Part shown: one piece after another, positions 47,631-56,054 of the stretch
How positions within the stretch are numbered: the stretch's first letter is position 1
How the letters are laid out: the number at the start of each line of letters is the position of its first letter
DNA from: Methylomicrobium sp. wino1
GTDB lineage: Bacteria > Pseudomonadota > Gammaproteobacteria > Methylococcales > Methylomonadaceae
Length of the DNA stretch: 64,000 nt
Reading direction: 5' to 3'
Assembly: GCF_003932755.1 (NCBI RefSeq)
Contig: NZ_CP024202.1
Coordinates: 3,658,001 to 3,722,000 of the forward strand
Made by a program: the position numbers and the translations under genes
The notes under the pieces: model-generated
What the model saw: the letters and a program-made list of their open reading frames with translations, nothing else
Database searches by the model: none
What the model was told of the DNA's origin: nothing

Positions 47631-48300
47631 CTCAATGACTTGACGGCACAGCTGCTGACGACACTCAAACAAAGCCATCTGAATGCCAAAGTCAGCGAAA
47701 TTCTCGGCGGTATCGATGCCACATTGGATATCCCAGATATCGCCGGCAAAGAGCTGAGTATCGCCTATACCGGCGATACAACGCCGATCGATCCGCCGCC
47801 GGCCGGGGCTACCGATTTCGGTACTGTAAGTAGCAGACAGACAGCTGAAAGAATCTGGAACTATACCAATTCGAATAATGTAACGGTGACCTACACGGCC
47901 AGTTTGAGCGGTAGTAATGCATTTAGTTTTGTTCAAGGACAAGGCACCCGAAATGTCGCGCCCGGTAGCTCCACGCAAACACGAATCCGCTTTTCTGCGG
48001 CAGGGCAGACACGAGGACGCAAGAATGCGACGCTAACGATTATCCAATCGGCGCCTGGATTTACCCCTTTTACACAAAACATCGTGCTGACCGGTATCGT
48101 CGAAACCACGCCGACCGCTCAAATCTATCTCGACGACCAATTGCTGTTCGATGAAGGCACGCCCACGGGCGACTTGAATGCCCTAATCTTGTGGATGGAT
48201 CATCCTTATGCCGCCAACAACGGCAAATATCAAGATCAAGACAACGTCAAATTTCCGGTCAAACTCTCCGGCACCTATGTTCTGGCCTCGGGTTTCGGCG
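47622..48300 (+). pseudogene. Fragment of an Ig-like/choice-of-anchor-type protein
   Basis: The plus frame from about 47622 reads as part of a secreted beta-sandwich protein (VTVTYTASLSGSNAFSFVQG, TLTIIQSAPGFTPFTQNIVL), with no proper start: an in-frame stop lies at 47610-47612. It continues in frame, without stop, into transposase sequence near 48300, giving a chimeric 540-codon frame that is not a natural gene. It is best seen as captured debris within the transposon. Confidence 0.5.
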
Positions 48301-49541
48301 GCGACCGGCACAGCACCCTATCGGCCGAACGCCAACGACGCTTGGACCGCCTGTTGCTCGACGGGGCGGCCGAGGAAGCCCAGGAAAAATATCTGGAAGA
48401 CAATCAAGAAAAAACCGATGAGATTTTGCGCCGGTTTGCGATGCTGGAAACACTCTTGAATTCCAGCCGGTCGGAAGAAGAACAATTGAAAGGTGTTCGC
48501 CAAGCGGTGACGGCTCGCCCGGATTTGTGCGAATTCTCGCGCTTACATGCAGAATACGGCGGGAAGAATGAATTCCGTTTTGTCTGGCAGTTCTTCAAGC
48601 CACGGCGGGCAGCGCTGCTACGGATTTTGAGCAAGTTAAAGCTGGAATCCACCAGTCAGGATGCCAGTTTTGAGCGGTCGCTGGCGTTTATGTTGGAGAA
48701 CAGCCATCGGCAAAGCGAGTGGCTATCGCTCAAGGGCAAAGGCAAGATAGCCCTAACGGCGGATGATCTGAGTTGGATTCCTGAAAAATGGTGGAAGTTG
48801 GTAACCGGCGAAATCAAGCGCGATGCGGCTCCGGTTCGAATCAATCGCCGCCAGTTCGAAGCATGCGTCTGTTCGCAAATGGCTAGGGAACTGAAATCCG
48901 GCGACCTTTGCGTGATCGGCAGCGATGCATATTCTGACCACCGGAACGAGTTGGTGCCGATGGCCGAAAGCGAACGTACACGCGCGGATTATGGTGAGAA
49001 AGTGGGCTTGCCAGTCGAGAGCGCAGCCTTTATCGAGCATGTCCGCACCCTACTGACCGAGGCGGCACAACAGGCTGACAAGACTTATCAGGAAAATGCA
49101 TATTTCAAGATCATAAATGGCAGGCCAAAGCTGGGCCGGCAACAGAAAAAAGAGATTCCGCCAGGCTTCAAGGAAATGGATGATACGTTAAGGCGAAAAC
49201 TCGATAGCATGGGCCTTTCGTTGTTAGACGTGCTTACCGATACCATGCAATGGATTGGGTAGGGTAAGCATTTTGGCCCGTTGAGCGGTCACAAAGGCAA
49301 ATTACGTGAGGAAGACCGGCGCAAGATTCTGACGGTGTTCGCCTATGGCACAGGTTTAGAGGGGACACAAATTTCCAAAAATATTGCCGATGTCAGTGCT
49401 CGGCAAGTGTCATTCGTCAATCAACGCCAAGTCACGACGGAAAAGCTGGAGGCCGCCATTTCTACGATTATCAATGCATACAATCAATTTCAACTGCCAC
49501 GCTACTGGGGCGATACAAAACGCGCGGCGGCAGACGGAGTG
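48300..49541 (+). pseudogene. tnpA: Tn3-family transposase TnpA, broken
   Basis: The frame from about 48300 matches the middle and early catalytic part of Tn3-type transposases: LKLESTSQDASFERSLAFML, the segment LCVIGSDAYSDHRNEL, LDVLTDTMQWIG, then HFGPLSGHKGKL and VSFVNQRQVTTEKLEAAIS. The N-terminal DNA-binding part is missing. An in-frame TAG (49260-49262) interrupts it between TMQWIG and GKHFGPL. The frame ends shortly after AAADG, which should hold the first catalytic aspartate; the second Asp and the Glu are gone, because the right transposon end follows within 25 bases. It cannot be functional. Confidence 0.88.
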
Positions 49542-49660
49542 TAACGTTTCAGATGTAACGAAATCAATAATGTTACTCATTTACGAAGGAATCCTTACGG
49601 TCCCCCTTCATGGTTAAACTGCCGAATTTAAATCTACAGTGGGTATATCAAGGGTTGATA

Positions 49661-51631
49661 TTAGCTGCCGTTGCCGTTTTTTTTATTTTCGTACATGGCT
49701 TTATCGGCGCGGTCCAGTAGTGTTTTAATGTCGGTGCCATCGTTGGGATAAATGCTCATTCCGGCACTGACGCCAATATCGATCATACGGTCATCGATAA
49801 GATAGGTTTTGCTGATGACATCGACCGTATGTTTAAGAATTTTATCGACCATTTCCAAATCGGTCACATCCTCGAGTAATATCGCGAATTCGTCGCCACC
49901 TAATCGAGTAACGGTGTCCGTTTCTCGAACACTCCGTGCGATTCGGTGTGCTACGCTTTGCAATAGGCGATCTCCGGTCTTGTGACCGAACAAATCGTTA
50001 ACCGGTTTGAATTTGTCTAAATCCAGAAACAAAACCGCCAGACTGGAATTGCTTCGCGCGGCTTTCTTTATGGCCCTTTCCAACCGGTCGTTAAACAAAA
50101 TCCGATTAGGCAAATCGGTCAACGGGTCGTGATGTGCGATATGACGGAGATGCTCTTCTTCGGCTTTGCGTTCCGAAATATCCGAAAGTATTGCCACATA
50201 ATGCGTGATTTGATTGTCACTGTCTTTAACTTGGCTAATGCTGATTCGCATCGGTAATAATGCGCCATTTTTAGTGCGATCGACAATGTCGCCTTGCCAT
50301 TGACCGTTTTGGTTTAGAGAATCCCACATATATTGATATTGCTCGGTAGACACATAACCCGATTGCAAGATCGAAGGCGGCTTCCCCAATAATTCTTCTT
50401 GATCGTAGCCGGTCATTTTACACAGTGTTTGATTGACCGATACGATGCGTACCGATGGGTCGGTAATCATAATTCCTTCGCTACTGAAGTCAAAAACCGT
50501 AGCCGCAAGTTTTAATTGTTGTTCAGCCTTCTTGCGTTCGCTGAGATCCATTACATAAGCAATACCTTGTTCACGATTACCGCTAAGCAATGCCGCGCCT
50601 ATATATACAGGTACCCAATATCCTTGTTTATGGATCAGCGCTTTTTCATAAGGCTCGCATCGGCCATGCATTAAAAGCTCGTCGATAGCCTGTTGATCCT
50701 TAGCATGAAACTCAGTTGGAGTAATATCTCGCCAATTGACCGCCGCTTTTTCAATATCGGCTTGGAAAAAACCCAGCATGTTTAAAAAAAGGTCGTTCGC
50801 TTCGTCGATCATACCATCGAGGCGCCATGAAATAATACCGATTGTATTGGACTCCTTCAGGCTTCGAAAACGCGATTCACTGAGAGCTAGTTGTTTTTCG
50901 AATTTTTCGATACTCTTTATAATTTGCCGGCTGACTAGCAGTCCGATACCGACAAAGATAGTTAATATCAGCACGCTAATTTGCCATGCAATGAGTTTAA
51001 CCCATCGGGCGCCTTCGCTTAATTTCAGCGAAAATTGGTTTTCTAGCTCATGAAGCTCATTATTGAGCTGCCGTATGCGCCGCCTTAAGTCGGCGATTTT
51101 TTCGCTGTCGCGACGCGAGCCGGTAATTTCGTTTCGTATTTGTTCGCCGATTACGTTCAATGCATCGATTTTTTTATCGGCAGACCGCCATATATCGATT
51201 GCTTCGCGCATATAGGAAATGCGGTGAAATTTTATAAAAAAATGGATCATCGTATCGATGTCGTCCGGGTGGTTTTGTCCCTGAAGAAAACCTTCTCTTG
51301 CTGCTTGTTTGTCGGGTGGAAATTGAAATAAAGCTGTTCGAGCTTTGCTATCGCCGCTGATGATTTCGAGGGCTTCCAAATAAGCTAGATAATCCGCCTC
51401 GGCATGACTGTAGGAATATTGAGTTAAGTAAAAAACCGCATCTTTTTGCCCTTTGGCCCAGAGTCCTTCTCCTCTCACATAAGAACGAACTCCTTCAAAG
51501 ACATTGCCGTTCCAGTAAATCATGCCGAGTAGGGATACCGAAATGAGTCCGAATAGGCCGATAATGAAAACGACTTTTTTTCTAGTCGACCATCCATGCG
51601 CTCTTGAGTCGTAAACTTTATTGGTTGTCAT
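49661..51631 (-). CDS. Membrane diguanylate cyclase with two PAS domains
   Basis: A 656-residue protein: membrane helix 1 (about residues 20-42), a periplasmic helical domain of roughly 170 residues (four-helix type), membrane helix 2 (about 215-237), PAS (about 255-365), PAS (about 375-485) and GGDEF (about 490-655). The active site LGGDEFAIL is intact and the inhibitory RxxD site (RETD) lies five residues before it, so c-di-GMP synthesis is expected. The signal is unknown. The gene lies between the Tn3 relic and a dispersed element. Confidence 0.92.
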   Translation of the reverse strand: MTTNKVYDSRAHGWSTRKKVVFIIGLFGLISVSLLGMIYWNGNVFEGVRSYVRGEGLWAKGQKDAVFYLTQYSYSHAEADYLAYLEALEIISGDSKARTALFQFPPDKQAAREGFLQGQNHPDDIDTMIHFFIKFHRISYMREAIDIWRSADKKIDALNVIGEQIRNEITGSRRDSEKIADLRRRIRQLNNELHELENQFSLKLSEGARWVKLIAWQISVLILTIFVGIGLLVSRQIIKSIEKFEKQLALSESRFRSLKESNTIGIISWRLDGMIDEANDLFLNMLGFFQADIEKAAVNWRDITPTEFHAKDQQAIDELLMHGRCEPYEKALIHKQGYWVPVYIGAALLSGNREQGIAYVMDLSERKKAEQQLKLAATVFDFSSEGIMITDPSVRIVSVNQTLCKMTGYDQEELLGKPPSILQSGYVSTEQYQYMWDSLNQNGQWQGDIVDRTKNGALLPMRISISQVKDSDNQITHYVAILSDISERKAEEEHLRHIAHHDPLTDLPNRILFNDRLERAIKKAARSNSSLAVLFLDLDKFKPVNDLFGHKTGDRLLQSVAHRIARSVRETDTVTRLGGDEFAILLEDVTDLEMVDKILKHTVDVISKTYLIDDRMIDIGVSAGMSIYPNDGTDIKTLLDRADKAMYENKKNGNGS

Positions 51632-52355
51632 AATTCTCAGGAAAAAGTTGCAAAGTATCTAACGGCTGGGTTGATAGTTTCAAAAATATACCTATCGGAG
51701 ATCAAAATTCGGCACAGGGATGTCCGTCAAAGGACTCCGTGAACCCAGCACCTAAATTATTCAAGACAACTAACCATAGCAAACGGGCTATGGAATTTAG
51801 GTGCTGGGTGAATACGTCCATGTAGGCTCTATGCCAGCTCCATGCTGGTCCCTCACCTAGCGTTAGGTGAGGGACCGAGCACCCCGGCACCTCCTTAAGC
51901 ACTGCCGAAATTTGAAGTGCGAAAGGTAAAACATGAATTTAATTAAAGATTTTGTGACAAATAACTTCCTGGAACAATGAGCTTTGCTGTGGTTTTGGTT
52001 GCTCGCATCACATGGCGCCGTGACGACGGCTTTCCTTGTCTCCCACACCTGTCAATTGAGCAACCGAACCGGCTTGCTCTACAAAAAAATAGTGAAGGTT
52101 TTTATGATCAAATCCTAAGCCAATGCTGAAATATGCGCGAAAAGTATCAATTATTTCATGGCTGTTGTGACTCGATGCCCAGCTGCAAGCATTTTAATTT
52201 TTGCCAGGGTTTATCAGTGTAATCCGTGAAGCGATTGTTTGAGCCTTACTTGAACGAAGGATTCTTTTCTGTCACCAATTTTTCATCGAAACGACGCGAA
52301 ATTGAAATATTACTTATTTATCTTATCGATAAATAAAGCATTTGCGGCCAACATT
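51632..52355. repeat. Spacer with dispersed TATACC-ended element, copy 4
   Basis: Bases 51688-51928 are a full copy with left end ATACCTATCGGAGATCAAAA and right end, in reverse complement, TACCTTTCGCACTTCAAATT. The nested 65-bp palindrome is at 51744-51808 and the TCACCTAGCGTTAGGTGA palindrome at about 51853-51870. The copy is inverted relative to the one at 46431-46670. Bases 51930-52355 show no gene; I do not support the 5' extension of olsB to 52302. Confidence 0.75.
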
Positions 52356-53147
52356 ATGAAATTAATCGATACACAGATAAGGGTTAGTCCTGCACGCCGA
52401 CTGGATTGTTTTGTCACATACGATCAGGTCTTGATCGAACAAGCGCAGCGTTTGCGATATCAGGTTTTTGCCAAGGAAATGGGGGCGAGACTCAAAACCG
52501 ACAAAGAAGGCTTAGATTATGACGAAATCGACCATTTTTGCGATCATTTGGTCGTAGTCGATACGACTAATGAAAAAATTGTAGGCTATACACGCTTACT
52601 AAATCAAGAACAAGCCCGCAAATTGGGATATTTTTATTCGCAAAAAGAATTTAATCTGGACCGAGTGCTGGCTTTACCTGGGCGCTTTCTCGAAATAGGC
52701 CGTACCTGCGTCGACCCGAAATACCGGGGCAGTGTGGTATTAACCACGCTCTGGTCGGCGTTAGTAAACTATGCGCAGTTAGGCGATTACCATTATTTGA
52801 TCGGGTGCGCGAGTATTTCGCCCGGGCCGAGCGGTTATGCGGTCGATGCGGTTTATCGATCGATCGATTCAAAAAACAAGGCGTCAGACGCGTTGTCGGT
52901 AGTGCCCTTAATCGAAGTGCCTGAACATTTACGCTGCGAACGCGACGAGTCGGGGATTCCGCCTTTGTTGAAAGCATATTTACGCTTTGGTGTACAAATT
53001 TGCGGCCGCCCGTTTTGGGACGAAGATTTCAACGTCATGGATTTGTTTATCCTGTTGCCGTTGGCACAACTGGAAGACCGCTATTCGAAACATTATTTTA
53101 AATCCAATTACTCAACCAATGATAGCCACGCTTCGCCAGCTTTATAA
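52356..53147 (+). CDS. olsB: Ornithine N-acyltransferase OlsB
   Basis: A 263-residue GNAT-fold acyltransferase of the hemolysin/OlsB family, which joins a 3-hydroxy fatty acid to the alpha-amino group of ornithine to give lyso-ornithine lipid. Conserved parts visible are LRYQVFAKEMGAR, FCDHLVVVD, GYTRLL and the core LEIGRTCVDPKYRG. I use the ATG at 52356; a TTG at 52302 would add a spurious hydrophobic leader. The PlsC-type partner overlaps by 29 bases, giving the two-step ornithine-lipid pathway. Confidence 0.85.
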   Translation: MKLIDTQIRVSPARRLDCFVTYDQVLIEQAQRLRYQVFAKEMGARLKTDKEGLDYDEIDHFCDHLVVVDTTNEKIVGYTRLLNQEQARKLGYFYSQKEFNLDRVLALPGRFLEIGRTCVDPKYRGSVVLTTLWSALVNYAQLGDYHYLIGCASISPGPSGYAVDAVYRSIDSKNKASDALSVVPLIEVPEHLRCERDESGIPPLLKAYLRFGVQICGRPFWDEDFNVMDLFILLPLAQLEDRYSKHYFKSNYSTNDSHASPAL

Positions 53148-53931
53148 AATAAAACTGATTGTTTTGCTGTTTTTATCCGGTTTCGTGATCGTTCTGAGCG
53201 TGTTTCCGATTATCAATCGGTCATGCCGGCCGACTCAAGCCCGGGAAAAGGTCAACCGGATCAAACTGGCTTGGCTCAAGGCCTTTAAGCGAATTTTAAA
53301 CCTCGAAGTCATTATCGAGGGACAGGCGGCCGATGGACCGGTGTTGGTTGTCAGTAATCATGTTTCATGGCTCGATATCATTGCGTTGGGGCAGCATTTG
53401 CCGGGATATTTTGTCGCCAAAAACGATATTCTCGATTGGCCCGTAATCGGGTATTTGTCGAAAGAAGCCGGAACAATATTCGTTCGGCGAGGAGACAAGC
53501 AGACGATTCATACCACGACCGAACAAATGAGCTGGTTATTGAAACAAAACAGCAAGGTATTCGCATTCCCGGAAGGTACAACTTCGGATGGCTCAATCGT
53601 TTTGCCGTTTCATTCTTCGCTGCTGCAACCGGCTTTATTGACTCATTCGGCAATTCAGCCGGTTGCGCTCCGTTATGAAGGTAAGGCTAAATCCTTAGCT
53701 CCATTTATAGGCGACGACGATTTTATTCCGCATTTATTCAAAATGCTGAAACTCGGAAAGATAGAGGTCCGCGTCAAAATGTTGCCTGTTCTCGAAATGG
53801 CCGATAAAAGCCGGTCGGCTTTAAGTCATGAAGCGCACAACGGCATCACTGAGGCGCTTCGTGCCGAACCGACTATTTCTCAGGTTCCAGCATCACTTCC
53901 ATTTTCTCGCAAACGGTTTTCAAAATTTTGA
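53119..53931 (+). CDS. olsA: Lyso-ornithine lipid acyltransferase (PlsC-type, OlsA-like)
   Basis: A 270-residue 1-acyl-acyltransferase of the PlsC family, with an N-terminal membrane helix (LIVLLFLSGFVIVLSVFPI), the catalytic NHVSWLDI (His-x4-Asp) and the FPEGTTSDG motif. Its coupling with olsB argues for acylation of lyso-ornithine lipid (OlsA); a general lysophosphatidate acyltransferase is the alternative. Its start overlaps olsB and its 3' end overlaps the convergent pap gene by 59 bases. Confidence 0.82.
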   Translation: MIATLRQLYKIKLIVLLFLSGFVIVLSVFPIINRSCRPTQAREKVNRIKLAWLKAFKRILNLEVIIEGQAADGPVLVVSNHVSWLDIIALGQHLPGYFVAKNDILDWPVIGYLSKEAGTIFVRRGDKQTIHTTTEQMSWLLKQNSKVFAFPEGTTSDGSIVLPFHSSLLQPALLTHSAIQPVALRYEGKAKSLAPFIGDDDFIPHLFKMLKLGKIEVRVKMLPVLEMADKSRSALSHEAHNGITEALRAEPTISQVPASLPFSRKRFSKF

Positions 53932-55357
53932 TACGCGCATAGCGTTTGTCGTTCGCTTCAACCATCAGCCAAGGAGCGGCACGGGTGCTTGTTCGTGCTA
54001 TCATTTCGTTGACCGCGATTTTATAATCATCCCATTTTTCCCGGTTACGGTAATCGTCCTCGGTGATTTTATGTTTTTTGTAGCTGATTTGCTCGCGAGC
54101 TTTGAAACGCGCTAATTGCTCGTCTTTATCGATGTGTAGCCAAAATTTCAGTAATAGAATCCCATGTTCGATCAATGCTTCCTCGAAATTGACGATTTCC
54201 GAATAACTGCGCATCCATTCCTTTTCTTCGGCAAAGCCTTCCACTCGTTCGACCAAGACGCGCCCGTACCAGCTTCTATCGTAAATGGTAACCTTGCCGG
54301 CTCTAGGGATATGCCGCCAAAATCGCCATAGATAATGATGCGCGGCTTCCTCGTCGGTCGGCGCGGCGGTCGGAATAACTCGGTAGCTTCTGGCGTCGAT
54401 TGCCGATGTAATACGCCGTATCGCTCCGCCCTTACCCCCAGCGTCCCAGCCCTCGAATACTAGTATTGTCGAACGCTTTTGTTCCCGTGCGGCCCTGACT
54501 AATTTATTCAGTTTACCCTGGTAATGCAACAATTGATCGTTGTAGTCTTTTTTATCGAGTTCGAGCGATAAATCCAACGTGTCGAGCAAGCTTTGCTGGT
54601 TAATATTGACGAAAGACAAGCCGTTTATGGTTTCCGATTTTCCATTGCGGCTTTCGATATGTTGCCGGATTCTATGCAAAACATGCTGCCCGACGGTCAA
54701 GCTGCTGTAACGAATATCGGTCCCTTCGACAACTAGCCAAGGTGAGATTCCTGTGCTGGTTGTTGTCAATACATTTTCGGCGATTGCTACGAACTCGTCA
54801 TAAAGTTTCAGATGCTTTTTATCGCGTTCGGTGACTTGCCAACTAGTTTCCGGATCTTTTTCAAGTTCCTTGAGACGTTTTTTTTGCGTTTCTTTTTTCA
54901 AATGTAGCCAACATTTAATGATTAACGCGCCATCGTCGATCAGTAATTGTTCCATTTCGTTGATATGCTTGAGTTCCACCGATAATTGACTGTCGTCGAT
55001 GTCTCCGTAAACTCGGTGAGATATCGGGTCGCTATACCAAGAGCCGACATAAATGCCTATTCTTCCCTTAGGCGGCAGAGAGCGCCAATAGCGCCAATAT
55101 TTAGGACGCTCTTTTTCCTCATCGCTGGGTTCGTCGAAGGCGAACGTTTCCATGTAGCGTGCATCGAGCCATTCGTTTAGTAAATTAATGACTTGTCCCT
55201 TGCCGCCGCCGTCCACTCCGGAGATCAGAATAATGACAGGAAAATCGCAAGTGCCGAGCTGTTGTTGCAGCAACAACAACTGAGTTCTCAATTCAGGAAT
55301 TTGCTCGTTGTAATCTGATTTTTTTAGGGTATGACCCAGCTCGGCAATTTCAAACAT
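53873..55357 (-). CDS. pap: Polyphosphate:AMP phosphotransferase (double PPK2)
   Basis: A 494-residue protein with two PPK2 domains in tandem, the class II build, which uses polyphosphate to phosphorylate AMP to ADP. Walker A motifs are SGVDGGGKG in the first and EGWDAGGKG in the second domain, with Walker B/lid motifs YDRSWYGRV and KFWLHIDKDEQ in the second. In known members the second half is the active one. The start at 55357 gives the usual length of about 496; the frame extended to 55489 adds non-conserved residues. Confidence 0.9.
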   Translation of the reverse strand: MFEIAELGHTLKKSDYNEQIPELRTQLLLLQQQLGTCDFPVIILISGVDGGGKGQVINLLNEWLDARYMETFAFDEPSDEEKERPKYWRYWRSLPPKGRIGIYVGSWYSDPISHRVYGDIDDSQLSVELKHINEMEQLLIDDGALIIKCWLHLKKETQKKRLKELEKDPETSWQVTERDKKHLKLYDEFVAIAENVLTTTSTGISPWLVVEGTDIRYSSLTVGQHVLHRIRQHIESRNGKSETINGLSFVNINQQSLLDTLDLSLELDKKDYNDQLLHYQGKLNKLVRAAREQKRSTILVFEGWDAGGKGGAIRRITSAIDARSYRVIPTAAPTDEEAAHHYLWRFWRHIPRAGKVTIYDRSWYGRVLVERVEGFAEEKEWMRSYSEIVNFEEALIEHGILLLKFWLHIDKDEQLARFKAREQISYKKHKITEDDYRNREKWDDYKIAVNEMIARTSTRAAPWLMVEANDKRYARIKILKTVCEKMEVMLEPEK

Positions 55358-55501
55358 GGATGTGTCTCGTATCGGAGTTAGATTTCTATAGGATGCGCTA
55401 AATCTAAGGAAGGGCGGCAATTTGGAACTACTATAGTTCATATCGACACTATCGTTAAAGCTTGTTCTTACTGCGGTGCCGCAAAGCATGAGTTGATAAT
55501 G

Positions 55502-55507
55502 TATAAT
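55502..55507 (+). promoter_or_regulatory. Possible -10 box upstream of zur
   Basis: TATAAT lies 31 bases before the zur start, with a GGAG ribosome site between. No good -35 box is found at 16-18 bases upstream, so the call is weak. No clear Zur operator dyad was seen. Confidence 0.3.
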
Positions 55508-55532
55508 TCCCGCAAAAAATCGGAGTTAATTA

Positions 55533-56036
55533 ATGTCTCAACGTGATGATTCTAAACAGGCCTCTGCCGACACCTTTAACCATGATCATAAAGCCTGCAA
55601 GCTGGAAGCCTTGCAAAAAGCGGAAAAGTTATGTTTGGAGAGAGGCGCTCAATTGACACCGATACGTCATAAGGTTCTTGAGTTGATTTGGGATAGCCAC
55701 GAAGCCGTCAAGGCTTATGATTTATTGGACCGGATCAAGCCGTTCAACGATTCGGCAAAACCGGCTACCGTTTATCGCGCGCTGGATTTTTTGATCGAAC
55801 AGAAATTAATTCACCGAGTCGAAAGCATGAATGCTTTTATCGGCTGCAATCATGTTGAAGGCAAGCACGATTTATTGCTGTTGATTTGCGAAGGTTGCCG
55901 TCAGATCGAAGAAAGACCGGCGACACCGGTCATGGACAGTTTGTCGGATGAACTGAAGGAAGCCGGATTTATCGCGCGACGTAAGACGCTCGAAATTCAT
56001 GGTATTTGCAAGCATTGCGCAGATGGTGCGGCATAG
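55533..56036 (+). CDS. zur: Fur-family regulator, Zur type
   Basis: A 167-residue repressor with a winged helix (TPIRHKVLELIW, then PATVYRALDFLIEQKLIHRV, where the recognition helix reads ATVYRALD) and a C-terminal dimerisation domain with zinc cysteines in ICEGCRQ and ICKHC. The ALDFLIEQ and GFI...LEIHGIC segments match Zur more than Fur. It likely represses zinc uptake genes when zinc-bound; none is nearby. The start follows CGGAG at 55521-55525. It precedes the molybdenum hydroxylase cassette by 18 bases. Confidence 0.85.
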   Translation: MSQRDDSKQASADTFNHDHKACKLEALQKAEKLCLERGAQLTPIRHKVLELIWDSHEAVKAYDLLDRIKPFNDSAKPATVYRALDFLIEQKLIHRVESMNAFIGCNHVEGKHDLLLLICEGCRQIEERPATPVMDSLSDELKEAGFIARRKTLEIHGICKHCADGAA

Positions 56037-56054
56037 CCAGTCGGGATCGCTGCC

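Larger units (their letters stand above)
46801..49606. mobile_element. Decayed Tn3-family transposon with intact ends
   Basis: The element is 2806 bases. Left end 46801-46837 and right end 49570-49606 are inverted repeats of 37 bases with a single mismatch, beginning GGGGGACCGTAAGGATTCCT, a length and G-rich start typical of Tn3-family ends. TTCAT precedes the left end (46796-46800) and follows the right end (49607-49611), the 5-bp target duplication this family makes. Inside are a broken Tn3-type transposase, a fragment of an Ig-like protein and a minus-strand membrane-protein fragment. No resolvase gene was found. Confidence 0.9.

Noticed and set aside
47121..47978. A single 285-residue minus-strand protein
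   Set aside because: Only the part below about 47630 looks like protein; above that the plus strand reads better, so the full frame is likely a chance fusion.
47640..49262. A single 540-residue fusion of Ig-like domain and transposase
   Set aside because: The N-terminal part has no start and belongs to another gene type; the frame is a by-product of rearrangement within the Tn3 relic.
52302..52355. Signal peptide on OlsB
   Set aside because: It depends on a TTG start; the conserved protein begins at the ATG at 52356.
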